A DNA stretch of 10,959 bases from assembly GCA_014238625.1 (NCBI GenBank), contig JABAAS010000029.1, forward strand, positions 1 through 10,959, written 5' to 3'. The notes beneath the pieces are model-generated. The model saw only the letters and a program-made list of their open reading frames with translations, made no database searches and was not told the DNA's origin. Positions within the stretch are counted from its first letter, which is position 1; each line of letters starts with the position of its first letter. Both the position numbers and the translations under genes were made by a program. Shown here piece after piece: positions 1 to 6,950 of the stretch. Source of the stretch: Alphaproteobacteria bacterium (lineage in GTDB: Bacteria > Pseudomonadota > Alphaproteobacteria > JABAAW01).

Positions 1-1
1 G

Positions 2-2485
2 ACTGTGCTTGGCTTATGGCCGCCAAACTTTAAGACAGCCACTCGTAGCGTAGTAGTCGATGTATTGCGAGGAGGGCAGATGCAAGAGCTGGATATTAGC
101 CTCGTCTCTTTCTTCGAGCCTACTGGAAAAAAAGCGAAGTTTAGCAAAAGGCTTGAGAAAATGAACGGTAGCTTTCGCCTGCGAGATGGACGTTTGCGTA
201 TTTTTGCCGATCCCTTGACGATTAGAGATGTTAGCTCTGTGGCTAGCTTTGACAAGGACAAGATCACATTCGAGGTTGCAAGCGGACGCTACCGCGAGGA
301 TTTTCTTGTGAACTCTAGCGAGGTTTCGTTCGAGCGGCGCAAACGCTCGCTTGGCAATAATCTCACCTTTATGGATGCCTCGATAGTTGGAGAAGGTGCG
401 GCAGAGGACTTGCGTTTTCTAATTCGTCAAGCTCCATTTTTACAAAACTTGAGCTTTTTGCAGCTAGCGGCGCGCACTCTGCCTCCCTCTCAAAGCGCGC
501 AAGGTAAGGGTCACTTTAACCTACGGGCTTTTACAAAGCAGCTCAAAGTTACGGAAGCAGACGATACTAGCGAAGCCTCGTCTTTAGAGACCTTATTTCC
601 GCAACCTCTGTACTACGATCTCGCTTGGGACTTTGAGCGAGTTAGATTTCAAGCACCAGTGTTGCGCTTCTACGAAGGACAAGCAAGCGTTACCTCTAGC
701 AGCTCTAGCCCTCTCGATCTTTCGCTTAATCTATCGAGTGGGAACGGCAATAACCTAATAGTTTCGTGGCATAATGATATTTTAGAGAATAACGACAAGA
801 ATTGGTTGCAGAATACAGTATCGGCAGAAAAAATTAAACTCAGTGGCACGCTCGATGCCTCTGCCGTTGCGAGCGATTTTGGCTACCTGCCGAGCGCGTG
901 GTTTGCTGAGGATATTCCGTTGTTATTCAACTATCGCAATCACAGCTTGTCTCCTGCGCGTGCGCGCTTATCTTTTGGCACGGGCTCTGATCAAGTTCTG
1001 GTGGAAAGCGAGTATCTCGGCGAGCCGTTGGGATTGCGTATTTTCGGCGGCAGCGGTGAGGGACACTCTGCTACTGATAGCGGTGAGAAGAGCAAATCCA
1101 AGAGTAAATCCAAGAGTAACTCCAAGAGTAACTCCAAAAGTAACTGGACTATCGATGGTAACTATAATCCAGATGGTTATAGCAGTTTGTTGCTACGCAA
1201 ACTACAACCCGCGCGCTTGCTCGAGGCAACGACTCCGCAAAGTAATTCGCAAAGTAATTCGCGCGAGTCATTAAGTATCTTGTTACAAAATGACGCGAAT
1301 AGCGAGGAGGGGGAGGGGGAGCCTTATGCTGGTGAGGATAACGAGGCTCCGATTTGGCGTCTCCTAGCTAGTGGCGAGAGTCTAGACCTATCCAGTTGGG
1401 TAGCCGAGCGGCCGTGGCAAGCTTTGCGCAGGGCAGCAGACGATGATGCAGATAGGGCAGGCGATTTAGGGATATTGCCATATATCAACCTTGACCTTGC
1501 CATACGCTTGCGAGAGTTACGCCTGCATGCGAATGGAGCTTCTTCCAAGTCGGATAGGTTGTCGGATAGGTTGTCGGATAGGCTGTCGGATAGGCTAGAA
1601 AATGTTCAAAGCGATTTCAGCTGGCGCGGCGGAGCTTTGCAAGAAGCTACTTTCTCGAGTGTTGGCGGAGCATACTCCTCCTCTAGTAAAGGCAAAAGAA
1701 AAAAGAAGAGAGGCGATGGGCGCAAAGTTAGCACGAACATATCTTACGACTTGCGGGAGGAGGAAGAGCTGTTTCTGTTAGAGAGTGGCGACTTGGGCGC
1801 ATTTCTGCAGCAAGCTCACGGCACGAGTTTTGCTGAGGGAGGCAAGGCGCGAGTTTTGCTTTCGCGTCCGCATAGACCAGACCAGCGTCCCAAACCTCGC
1901 TTTATCGGTTATGGTAAGGTTGAAGATTTGTCTTTGTATAATATGCCGCTCTTGTTTAAAATTTGGGATTCTATTGGTTTGCTCGGTGCTTTTAGCAAGG
2001 GAGTTAAGCGTTTGCGGGTTAGTTCAGAGCTATCTCTTTGGGACGGAGTTTTATCGTTAGACAACTTTAAGCTTGCGAATAACCTAACCGCCTTGACCGC
2101 GCGTGGTAGCATTGATGTCGATGCGCAGCAGATAGATTTGCGTGGAGAGGTTGCCTCTCTACCGATCATTTCTAATTTTTTGCGCAACATACCTATATTA
2201 GGTTATGTTTTAGTTGGTCGTAAGAGGAATAATTTATTCGCTTTTTCTTACGATGCTAAGGGAGACTGGACAAAACCTAAGGTTGAGGCATCGCCAATTA
2301 ATTTTTTACTCCCTGGCATTGTTAAGGTAGCTAACCCTTTACAATTTTTGGAAAGCGATGAGATATGGAAGGCGCAACAATTGAAACGCGATGAGATTGC
2401 CCGCCAAGCAAACGGGAAGAATAAAGATGAGCAAAAAAGCGAGCAGGGACAAGAAAAGAAGGCGAAGAAGCCAAGTTCTAACTAA
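2..2485 (+). CDS. DUF3971/AsmA-like C-terminal domain protein (YhdP type), 5' end cut by window
   Basis: Large envelope protein of the AsmA/YhdP group; characterised members are inner-membrane-anchored periplasmic proteins linked to phospholipid transport and outer-membrane integrity. The frame is open to the left edge. A GTG lies at 5-7, but the visible protein starts in the middle of a DUF3971-like region (WPP..., repeated short beta-strand patterns) and lacks the N-terminal membrane segment, so the true start is probably upstream. Counting from that GTG, 826 residues remain. About residues 635-770 form the AsmA-like C-terminal module: Tyr-Gly-Lys-Val-Glu-Asp-Leu near 635, a Leu-Pro-Ile-Ile...Ile-Pro-Ile-Leu-Gly segment near 717-732, and a Pro-Lys-Val...Pro-Ile-Asn-Phe-Leu-Leu-Pro-Gly ending near 770. 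The tail is Lys/Glu/Gln rich. Three 12-bp tandem arrays enlarge the middle region. The neighbour is the convergent tyrS. Family assignment is from motif recall; role in this organism is inferred. Confidence 0.75.
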   Translation, partial: TVLGLWPPNFKTATRSVVVDVLRGGQMQELDISLVSFFEPTGKKAKFSKRLEKMNGSFRLRDGRLRIFADPLTIRDVSSVASFDKDKITFEVASGRYREDFLVNSSEVSFERRKRSLGNNLTFMDASIVGEGAAEDLRFLIRQAPFLQNLSFLQLAARTLPPSQSAQGKGHFNLRAFTKQLKVTEADDTSEASSLETLFPQPLYYDLAWDFERVRFQAPVLRFYEGQASVTSSSSSPLDLSLNLSSGNGNNLIVSWHNDILENNDKNWLQNTVSAEKIKLSGTLDASAVASDFGYLPSAWFAEDIPLLFNYRNHSLSPARARLSFGTGSDQVLVESEYLGEPLGLRIFGGSGEGHSATDSGEKSKSKSKSKSNSKSNSKSNWTIDGNYNPDGYSSLLLRKLQPARLLEATTPQSNSQSNSRESLSILLQNDANSEEGEGEPYAGEDNEAPIWRLLASGESLDLSSWVAERPWQALRRAADDDADRAGDLGILPYINLDLAIRLRELRLHANGASSKSDRLSDRLSDRLSDRLENVQSDFSWRGGALQEATFSSVGGAYSSSSKGKRKKKRGDGRKVSTNISYDLREEEELFLLESGDLGAFLQQAHGTSFAEGGKARVLLSRPHRPDQRPKPRFIGYGKVEDLSLYNMPLLFKIWDSIGLLGAFSKGVKRLRVSSELSLWDGVLSLDNFKLANNLTALTARGSIDVDAQQIDLRGEVASLPIISNFLRNIPILGYVLVGRKRNNLFAFSYDAKGDWTKPKVEASPINFLLPGIVKVANPLQFLESDEIWKAQQLKRDEIARQANGKNKDEQKSEQGQEKKAKKPSSN
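1091..1144 (+). repeat. 12-bp in-frame tandem array encoding Ser-Lys/Ser-Asn dipeptides
   Basis: About 4.5 copies of a 12-bp unit of the form tccaagagtaac (early copies read aaa instead of aac), in frame with the DUF3971 gene and giving alternating Ser-Lys and Ser-Asn from about residue 363 to 380. The only differences between copies are single bases. It interrupts beta-strand-rich sequence and is probably a flexible linker or surface loop. Confidence 0.9.
1236..1259 (+). repeat. 12-bp in-frame duplication (Ser-Asn-Ser-Gln)
   Basis: Two exact copies of cgcaaagtaatt at 1236-1247 and 1248-1259, in frame in the DUF3971 gene, with the following bases starting a third copy (cgc). It encodes a Gln-Ser-Asn-Ser stretch. 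Confidence 0.85.
1550..1597 (+). repeat. 12-bp in-frame tandem array (Ser-Asp-Arg-Leu x4)
   Basis: Four copies of tcggataggttg at 1550-1561, 1562-1573, 1574-1585 and 1586-1597. The last two have ctg or cta in place of ttg, a synonymous Leu change. It encodes four Ser-Asp-Arg-Leu units in the DUF3971 protein around residue 516-531. Confidence 0.92.
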
Positions 2486-2513
2486 ATTAAATAATATTAA
2501 TATTTTAATTTAG
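2482..2513. terminator. AT-only inverted repeat between convergent genes, possible bidirectional terminator
   Basis: ctaaattaaa at 2482-2491 is perfectly complementary to tttaatttag at 2504-2513, with a 12-nt loop, and it overlaps the stop codon of the DUF3971 gene. It sits where a terminator for both convergent genes is expected. The stem has only two G-C pairs, so it is weak as an intrinsic terminator. The 2486-2591 spacer is otherwise AT-rich and also holds an exact 13-bp direct repeat, aataatattaata, at 2490-2502 and 2530-2542. Confidence 0.3.
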
Positions 2514-2591
2514 ATTTTAATATAAAGGCAATAATATTAATAATTCAGGGCTTGCGTATTTTATCTGCGAATTAGTATTTTTTATCTCGTT

Positions 2592-3980
2592 TCAAAGGAC
2601 TTTTCCTACTAAGGCGCAATGTGTTTTTTTGCCTATGGATACAACCGCGCTTTGTTGCGGTTGTAGTAATAGTTGCGTTTTTTCATCCATTACGAGCTTT
2701 CCATCTAGGCGCACTCCTTGCGCGCGTATCAATCTACGAGCGGCGCCATTGCTTTCGACCATTCCATTTTCGCGTAGTATGTCGTAGAGAAAATGCTGTA
2801 TGTTGGATGCGACAAGATGTTCTGGTGACTTAGATAGGTTGCCTGAAGCGAAGACATCTTCGGCGCGCTGTTGTTCTGTGTGCGCTGCCTCTGGGCTATG
2901 GCATAGAGAGGTTACTTCTGTCGCTAGGCGTTTTTTCGCCTCGTTTATTTCTTTTCCTTCGAGTTTTTCCAATCGTTTTATTTCGTCGATTGGCAACTCT
3001 GTAAACAAGCGCAGGAATCGCCCGACATCTTGATCTGCGCAGTTGCGCCAGAATTGCCAAAAGTTATTAGAGGATAGCTTTTCGTCACTCAACCATATAG
3101 CACCAGTTACGCTTTTGCCCATTTTTTCGCCAGAGGCTGTTGTCAGCAGAGGTGTTGTTAGGGCGAAGCTATCCGCTCCGTCGATGCGGCGTATCAGCTC
3201 TACTCCGCATAGTATGTTTCCCCACTGATCTGAGCCGCCTATTTGTAGAGCGCATCCTTCGCGCCGATGTAGCTGTAGGAAATCGAAGGCTTGCAAAACC
3301 ATATAGTTGAACTCTAGGAAGCTGAGTGGCTGGTCTGCCTCGAGCCTTGTTCGCACCGAGTCGAGTTTGATCATACGATTTACGGAGAAATGCTTTCCGT
3401 ATTCGCGCAAGAAATCGAGCCACTTAACCTCATTCAGCCACTCGAAGTTATCGGTGAGTTTAGCTCCTTTGTTTTCATCGAAGTCGAGGAATTTCTTAAA
3501 TAGAGTTTTCAGGGGTTTTGCATTCTCGCTAATCTTCTCATCTTCGAGCATTGGTCGTTGCTTATTTTTACCAGAGGGGTCGCCGACTTTTGTTGTTCCG
3601 CTTCCTATTAGAACGATTGGCTGATGTCCGGTTTTTTGCAACCATCGCAATAGCATTATCTGAGTTAGGGAGCCTACATGCAGACAATCGGCGGTTGCAT
3701 CGAATCCGATGTATGCTTTTAGAGGTTCGTTGTTGCGTTCTTTTTCTTTGAGTAACTTATCGAGTGCTACGAAGTCGTTGCAGTTATCCAAAAAGCCTCG
3801 TTCGCCTATCGCCTGCAAGAACTCCGAGCGGAAGCTCTGGGCGGGGGCTAGTTGATGTGCGGAGACTGTACCATTAACTTTATTAACGGTTTTCTCTATT
3901 AGAGTGGTACCTACAATGGGGTTTTTGCTAACTCGTCTAGTCGACGAGCTACCCACCTCTTCAGCGACTGCTTGAATCAT
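2592..3980 (-). CDS. tyrS: Tyrosine--tRNA ligase
   Basis: Cytosolic class I aminoacyl-tRNA synthetase that activates tyrosine with ATP and charges tRNA-Tyr. The 462-residue product has the HIGH-type signature as HVGS (residues 101-104), the tyrosine-pocket segment YMVLQAFDF (226-234), QIGGSDQWGN (247-256), the KMSKS-type loop as KMGKS (286-290), and a C-terminal S4 RNA-binding domain (about 408-455). Family members usually begin near the sequence corresponding to Ser-Glu-Phe-Leu at 52, so there are about 50 extra N-terminal residues of unknown role. No ATG or GTG lies close to the conserved start; a GTG at codon 9 is the only nearby alternative. AAAGGG lies 12 nt before the ATG and is the only ribosome-site-like sequence. 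It probably has its own promoter in the 204-bp gap upstream, after the moeA terminator. Confidence 0.96.
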   Translation of the reverse strand: MIQAVAEEVGSSSTRRVSKNPIVGTTLIEKTVNKVNGTVSAHQLAPAQSFRSEFLQAIGERGFLDNCNDFVALDKLLKEKERNNEPLKAYIGFDATADCLHVGSLTQIMLLRWLQKTGHQPIVLIGSGTTKVGDPSGKNKQRPMLEDEKISENAKPLKTLFKKFLDFDENKGAKLTDNFEWLNEVKWLDFLREYGKHFSVNRMIKLDSVRTRLEADQPLSFLEFNYMVLQAFDFLQLHRREGCALQIGGSDQWGNILCGVELIRRIDGADSFALTTPLLTTASGEKMGKSVTGAIWLSDEKLSSNNFWQFWRNCADQDVGRFLRLFTELPIDEIKRLEKLEGKEINEAKKRLATEVTSLCHSPEAAHTEQQRAEDVFASGNLSKSPEHLVASNIQHFLYDILRENGMVESNGAARRLIRAQGVRLDGKLVMDEKTQLLLQPQQSAVVSIGKKTHCALVGKVL

Positions 3981-4001
3981 GAGCTAGTTTAATCCCTTTG
4001 C

Positions 4002-4024
4002 AAGTATGTAAAAAAGTATGTCAA
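4002..4024. repeat. 12-bp imperfect direct repeat in tyrS leader
   Basis: aagtatgt occurs at 4002-4009 and 4014-4021, each followed by an A-rich tetramer, giving a 12-bp period. It overlaps the TTGACA above and is outside coding sequence. Confidence 0.5.
4019..4024 (-). promoter_or_regulatory. Consensus -35-like hexamer (TTGACA) upstream of tyrS
   Basis: On the minus strand an exact TTGACA lies at 4024-4019, about 40 nt before the tyrS ATG; a related CTGACA lies at 4050-4045. No good -10 hexamer follows either at 16-18 nt, so only the -35 element is supported. The position after the moeA-side hairpins fits a separate tyrS promoter. Confidence 0.3.
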
Positions 4025-4069
4025 ATAAGAGTATTTGTACTAATTGTCAGGCATTTTACACATTTTTAT

Positions 4070-4107
4070 AAAAAATATCTAGTAAAATTAGCGTGCTATC
4101 GCACGCT
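4070..4107 (-). terminator. Probable intrinsic terminator of the hydrolase-trp-moa-moe unit
   Basis: Read on the minus strand, AGCGTGC and GCACGCT form a perfect 7-bp stem (4107-4101 with 4096-4090) around the loop GATA. It is followed by AATTTTACT and then a run of six T. The hairpin starts 78 nt beyond the moeA stop codon and before tyrS, as expected for the end of the upstream transcription unit. Confidence 0.6.
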
Positions 4108-4125
4108 CGCTAGACGCGAGGTCTT

Positions 4126-4149
4126 CGTGGGGGGACTCGTCCCCCCACG
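4126..4149. repeat. Strong GC-rich perfect hairpin
   Basis: A perfect 10-bp inverted repeat (cgtgggggga / tccccccacg) with the 4-nt loop ctcg. It lies between the moeA stop and the T-followed hairpin at 4090-4107. On the plus strand it is followed by a C run and four T, but no plus-strand gene ends here. On the minus strand no T run follows directly. It may be part of a two-hairpin terminator or a dispersed REP-like element. Confidence 0.8.
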
Positions 4150-4184
4150 CCCCCCTTTTGTTGGTAAAGTTCTCCGCCTCTTTT

Positions 4185-5477
4185 TTATAAGCCTTCTGGT
4201 ATTTCTAGCACCTCGATTTCCTCGCCCTTATCTTTTGCGGGTGCGTTAACTGGCTGCACAGCGAGGCAGTTTGCGCGTGCGAGCGTCAGAGTGTGAGCGG
4301 ACTCCTGATCATCAAAGACCTCGACTTGCCCATTTGCCAAATGCGCTCGCATGTAGTGGCTACGCGCCCCACCTCTACCGAGCTTATTTTTCAGCGGATA
4401 TCGAGCTAGTTTGCTCTGCTCTTCGAGGTTGAGCATTTTACGCAACATGGGTCGCATGAAGACCATTGCGCCGACAAAGACGGATGCGGGGTTTCCTGGC
4501 AACACGAGGATTGGCACACCTTCGTTTAATTTTTCTTGAGTCAATGTGCTTTGAGTCAATGTGCTTTGAGTCAATGTGCTTTGAGTCAATGCGAAGCGGG
4601 TAGGTTTTCCTGGTCGCATTGCAAGCTCGCTAAATATCTGTTTGATGCCGAGTTCTTCGATGACATTTCCGACCCAATCGGCGTTGCTTTTAGATGCTCC
4701 TCCGCTTGCGACGAGCAAATCGGTACCCTGCAGGGCTTGGCAGAAGGCATTTTTCAGAGATTCTAGGCTATCTTTAGCGAAGGGTATTACTCTTGGTAGA
4801 CCACCTAATTTTTCCACCAACATAGCGAGCATTAGACTATTGGCGGCGGCGATTTGTTTTTTGCCGCGCGCCTCGCCTGGTAGCGCGAGCTCGTCGCCGC
4901 TGGCGACAATGCTCACAACTGGCTTGCGTCTGACCTTCAGCCATGCGTAGTTCATCGTAGCGGCGAGTGCGACATCGCGCAGGGATAGGATTTTATTTTT
5001 TTTGAGCAGAGTAGCACCTTGCGAGAAGTCCGCCCCAGCGGCGCGAATGTATCTGCCGAGGACTGGAGCCTCCCGAAGCGTTATGTATTGTTCAGAGTTA
5101 CTATTTTTGCCTCTACTATTTTCCAGATCGCATAGCTCGTCTATGACGATTGCATCAGCGAGTTCTGGCAATGCTGCGCCGGTGAATATCTGCACGGCTT
5201 GGTTCTCTGCCTCTTTGGACAGCTGCGTTATTTCTTGTGCGCCTGCGCGGTTTTGTCCGATTACGCGCAACCTTGCGCCTTTAGATGCTTCTGCTGCGCG
5301 CACGGCGAAGCCGTCCATGGCGGAGATTCGTTGAGGCGGGTGCGCGAGCAAGGCTCTTAGGTCTTCCCCTAGCACTCGTCCCGAGCAAAGAGCTATAGGC
5401 AACACCTCGCTAGTGTCGAGCCTTTGACAGTGCGAGAGCACCAACTCTAGAGCTTGCTCTGGTAGCATTGCAGCCAT
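4185..5477 (-). CDS. moeA: Molybdopterin molybdenumtransferase MoeA
   Basis: Inserts molybdate into adenylylated molybdopterin, the last step of molybdenum cofactor synthesis, in the cytosol. The 430-residue product shows the MoeA landmarks in order: SAMDGFAVR (52-60), IFTGAALPELADAIVI (97-112), SGDEL (193-197), SGGASKSNADWV (258-269), MRPGKP (287-292), LPGNPAS (326-332), and a C-terminal domain IV. In the SGGxS loop, Lys-Ser-Asn replaces the more usual Val-Gly-Asp/Glu, but the following Asp is kept. A tandem repeat of Leu-Thr-Gln-Ser-Thr (about 297-314) is inserted between RPGKPTRFA and the strand before LPGNP, where relatives have a short connection. The start at 5477 follows moaC by 23 nt without a clear ribosome site; Met4 at 5468 is an alternative. 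It is the last gene of the minus-strand unit. Confidence 0.95.
   Translation of the reverse strand: MAAMLPEQALELVLSHCQRLDTSEVLPIALCSGRVLGEDLRALLAHPPQRISAMDGFAVRAAEASKGARLRVIGQNRAGAQEITQLSKEAENQAVQIFTGAALPELADAIVIDELCDLENSRGKNSNSEQYITLREAPVLGRYIRAAGADFSQGATLLKKNKILSLRDVALAATMNYAWLKVRRKPVVSIVASGDELALPGEARGKKQIAAANSLMLAMLVEKLGGLPRVIPFAKDSLESLKNAFCQALQGTDLLVASGGASKSNADWVGNVIEELGIKQIFSELAMRPGKPTRFALTQSTLTQSTLTQSTLTQEKLNEGVPILVLPGNPASVFVGAMVFMRPMLRKMLNLEEQSKLARYPLKNKLGRGGARSHYMRAHLANGQVEVFDDQESAHTLTLARANCLAVQPVNAPAKDKGEEIEVLEIPEGL
4536..4592. repeat. 15-bp in-frame tandem array inside moeA (Leu-Thr-Gln-Ser-Thr)
   Basis: Three exact copies of ttgagtcaatgtgct (plus-strand reading) at 4536-4550, 4551-4565 and 4566-4580, with a fourth partial copy to about 4592. 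In the moeA frame this gives repeated Ser-Thr-Leu-Thr-Gln. Exact identity of the copies suggests recent expansion. Confidence 0.95.
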
Positions 5478-5500
5478 CGAGGGCTTTTAGCGGTATATTT

Positions 5501-6022
5501 TCAATTGAGTTTCCAAGAGCCAGATGCTCCGCCAGATTTCTCGAGCAGCTTTATTTCTGTTATCCGCAAGCCTCTATCGACCGACTTTAGCATGTCATAG
5601 ACGGTCAAGCCCGCAACCGCAACCGCGGTGAGAGCTTCCATTTCGACTCCGCTCTGTGCGAAGGTTTTACAACGCGCCTCGATGTTGACGCTCGCGTTCT
5701 GCTCGTCTAGTTCGAGCAACAGAGCCACTTGGCTGAGCGGAAGATTATGGCATAGTGGTATCAGCTCGCTAGTGCGCTTAGCTGCCATTATCCCCGCGAG
5801 CTGCGCTGTTGCTAGCACATTGCCTTTCTCTGCCTTCTTTTGAGCAAGAACCTCGACCCCTTTAGCCGAGAGACGCACAATCCCTACCGCACGAGCATAG
5901 CGTGCGCTATGTTGCTTATCGCCTACATCGACCATGCGCGCGCCGCCCGCTCCATCGCTATGCGTCAGAGTGCTCATAGTCGAAGAGGGGGACTGCTTTC
6001 TATTTTTATCGTTGGCTGGCAT
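5501..6022 (-). CDS. moaC: Cyclic pyranopterin monophosphate synthase MoaC
   Basis: Converts the MoaA product (3',8-cyclo-7,8-dihydro-GTP) to cyclic pyranopterin monophosphate in molybdenum cofactor synthesis. Conserved segments seen: ARMVDV, AGIMAAKRTSELIPLCHNLP, SGVEMEALTAV, VYDMLKSVDR and LLEKSGGASGSW. Two starts are possible. The outer ATG at 6022 has AAGGGA about 12 nt upstream. Met16 at 5977 matches the usual family start (MSTLTHSD...) and gives 158 residues, but has no ribosome-site-like sequence. Counting from Met16, the catalytic His, the two Glu, Asp and Lys fall at 77, 112/114, 128 and 131, as I recall for E. coli MoaC. So the first 15 residues are either a lineage extension or not translated. 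Spacing is 37 nt from trpC and 23 nt to moeA. moaA is not in the window. Confidence 0.95.
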   Translation of the reverse strand: MPANDKNRKQSPSSTMSTLTHSDGAGGARMVDVGDKQHSARYARAVGIVRLSAKGVEVLAQKKAEKGNVLATAQLAGIMAAKRTSELIPLCHNLPLSQVALLLELDEQNASVNIEARCKTFAQSGVEMEALTAVAVAGLTVYDMLKSVDRGLRITEIKLLEKSGGASGSWKLN

Positions 6023-6059
6023 GCTTTGTGCTATTCCCTTAATTTGTCCATTACTTTTC

Positions 6060-6950
6060 TCAGGCTAGCGAATCTTCGAGCGGTTTTTCGAATGAAGATT
6101 CTACTTGGCAGAATTTTTCTATCGCTTGCTGGGGGTTTTGCGCGCGCATTATCGCCTCTCCGATGAGGAATGCCAAGTTATATTTTCCAGAGCTACAACT
6201 CTCAGCTCTAACTTTGATGAAGGGTAGCAGGTCTTCGGGTTTGCGCATTCCACTTTCTGCGATGGCGATACGCGATGCTGGCACTTGCGCAAAAAGCTCC
6301 AGTGCACGAGCAAGGTTTATCTCTAGGCTCTGCAGGTCGCGCGAGTTGACACCTATCATATCTGCGCGCAGATGCTTGAGCGCCCGCTCCAGCTCGTGCT
6401 CGTTGTGCACCTCTACGAGCACATCCATACCTAAGGCTAAGGCGGACTGTTCGAGCTCTTTAGCTTGTCCGTCTTCGAGCAAGCGCATTATCAAGAGAAC
6501 GCAGTCAGCTCCGAGTAGCCTAGTTTCGTATATCTGCAGGTTATCTATGATGAAGTCTTTGCGCAGGACTGGCAGGGCGCAAGCTGCGCGCGCCTTCTCT
6601 AGGTCTCGCTCGCGCGCGCAAAACCATCGAGCGTCCGTCAGCAGCGAGAGGCAAGTAGCCCCGGCTTTTTCGGCACGAGCCGCGAAAATAGCAGGCGAGC
6701 TATCCTCGCTGCTATTTTTGTTTAGCACTCCAGCCGATGGTGAGGCGCGTTTGCTCTCGCAGATTATAGACAGCGCACGAGAATTTAACGCTTTGCGAAA
6801 GCCTCGCGTCTTTTGCGTGAGCGACTCTGCATCTTGGCGCAAAGATGTAGCACGTTCGCGCAGACGAGCGCACTCCTCGCGTTTCCCAGCGATAATACTG
6901 GCTAGGAGCGCGTTGCTTCCATCCCCGCCGTTGTTTCTCGATTTGTTCAA
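6060..6950 (-). CDS. trpC: Indole-3-glycerol phosphate synthase
   Basis: Closes the indole ring of 1-(2-carboxyphenylamino)-1-deoxyribulose-5-phosphate with loss of CO2, the fourth step of tryptophan synthesis. The 296-residue TIM barrel keeps all expected active-site residues: Glu65, Lys67 and Ser70 in CESKRASPS, Lys131 in LRKDFIID, Glu180 in LVEVH, Asn202 and Arg204 in GVNSRDL, Glu232-Ser233 in AESGM, and the phosphate-site FLIGEA (261-266). The start is TTG at 6950. An in-frame TAA lies three codons before it and no ATG occurs before the conserved region, so TTG is well supported. TTG overlaps the trpD stop in a TTGA arrangement, implying translational coupling. Slight insertions occur after SPSAG (73-85) and before FLIGEA. 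No TrpF domain is fused. Confidence 0.96.
   Translation of the reverse strand: MNKSRNNGGDGSNALLASIIAGKREECARLRERATSLRQDAESLTQKTRGFRKALNSRALSIICESKRASPSAGVLNKNSSEDSSPAIFAARAEKAGATCLSLLTDARWFCARERDLEKARAACALPVLRKDFIIDNLQIYETRLLGADCVLLIMRLLEDGQAKELEQSALALGMDVLVEVHNEHELERALKHLRADMIGVNSRDLQSLEINLARALELFAQVPASRIAIAESGMRKPEDLLPFIKVRAESCSSGKYNLAFLIGEAIMRAQNPQQAIEKFCQVESSFEKPLEDSLA

Noticed and set aside
843..1274. A 143-codon plus-strand frame inside the DUF3971 gene
   Set aside because: It is a shifted frame over the tandem array and gives a Val-Thr-Pro-Arg repeat only as a by-product. The DUF3971 frame is the one with family structure.
1304..1320. G-rich run as a possible G-quadruplex
   Set aside because: It is within coding sequence for Glu/Gly residues, with tracts too uneven to support a structure from sequence alone.
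3998..4249. An 83-codon plus-strand frame across the tyrS-moeA spacer
   Set aside because: It runs through both hairpins and into the moeA end, has no ribosome site and reads as Arg/Pro/Phe-rich noise.
4536..4592. CRISPR-like array
   Set aside because: The 15-bp units are contiguous with no spacers and are in frame within moeA.
5607..5630. Hexamer repeat cgcaac in moaC
   Set aside because: It encodes the conserved Thr-Ala-Val-Ala-Val segment, which is normal for the family and not an insertion.
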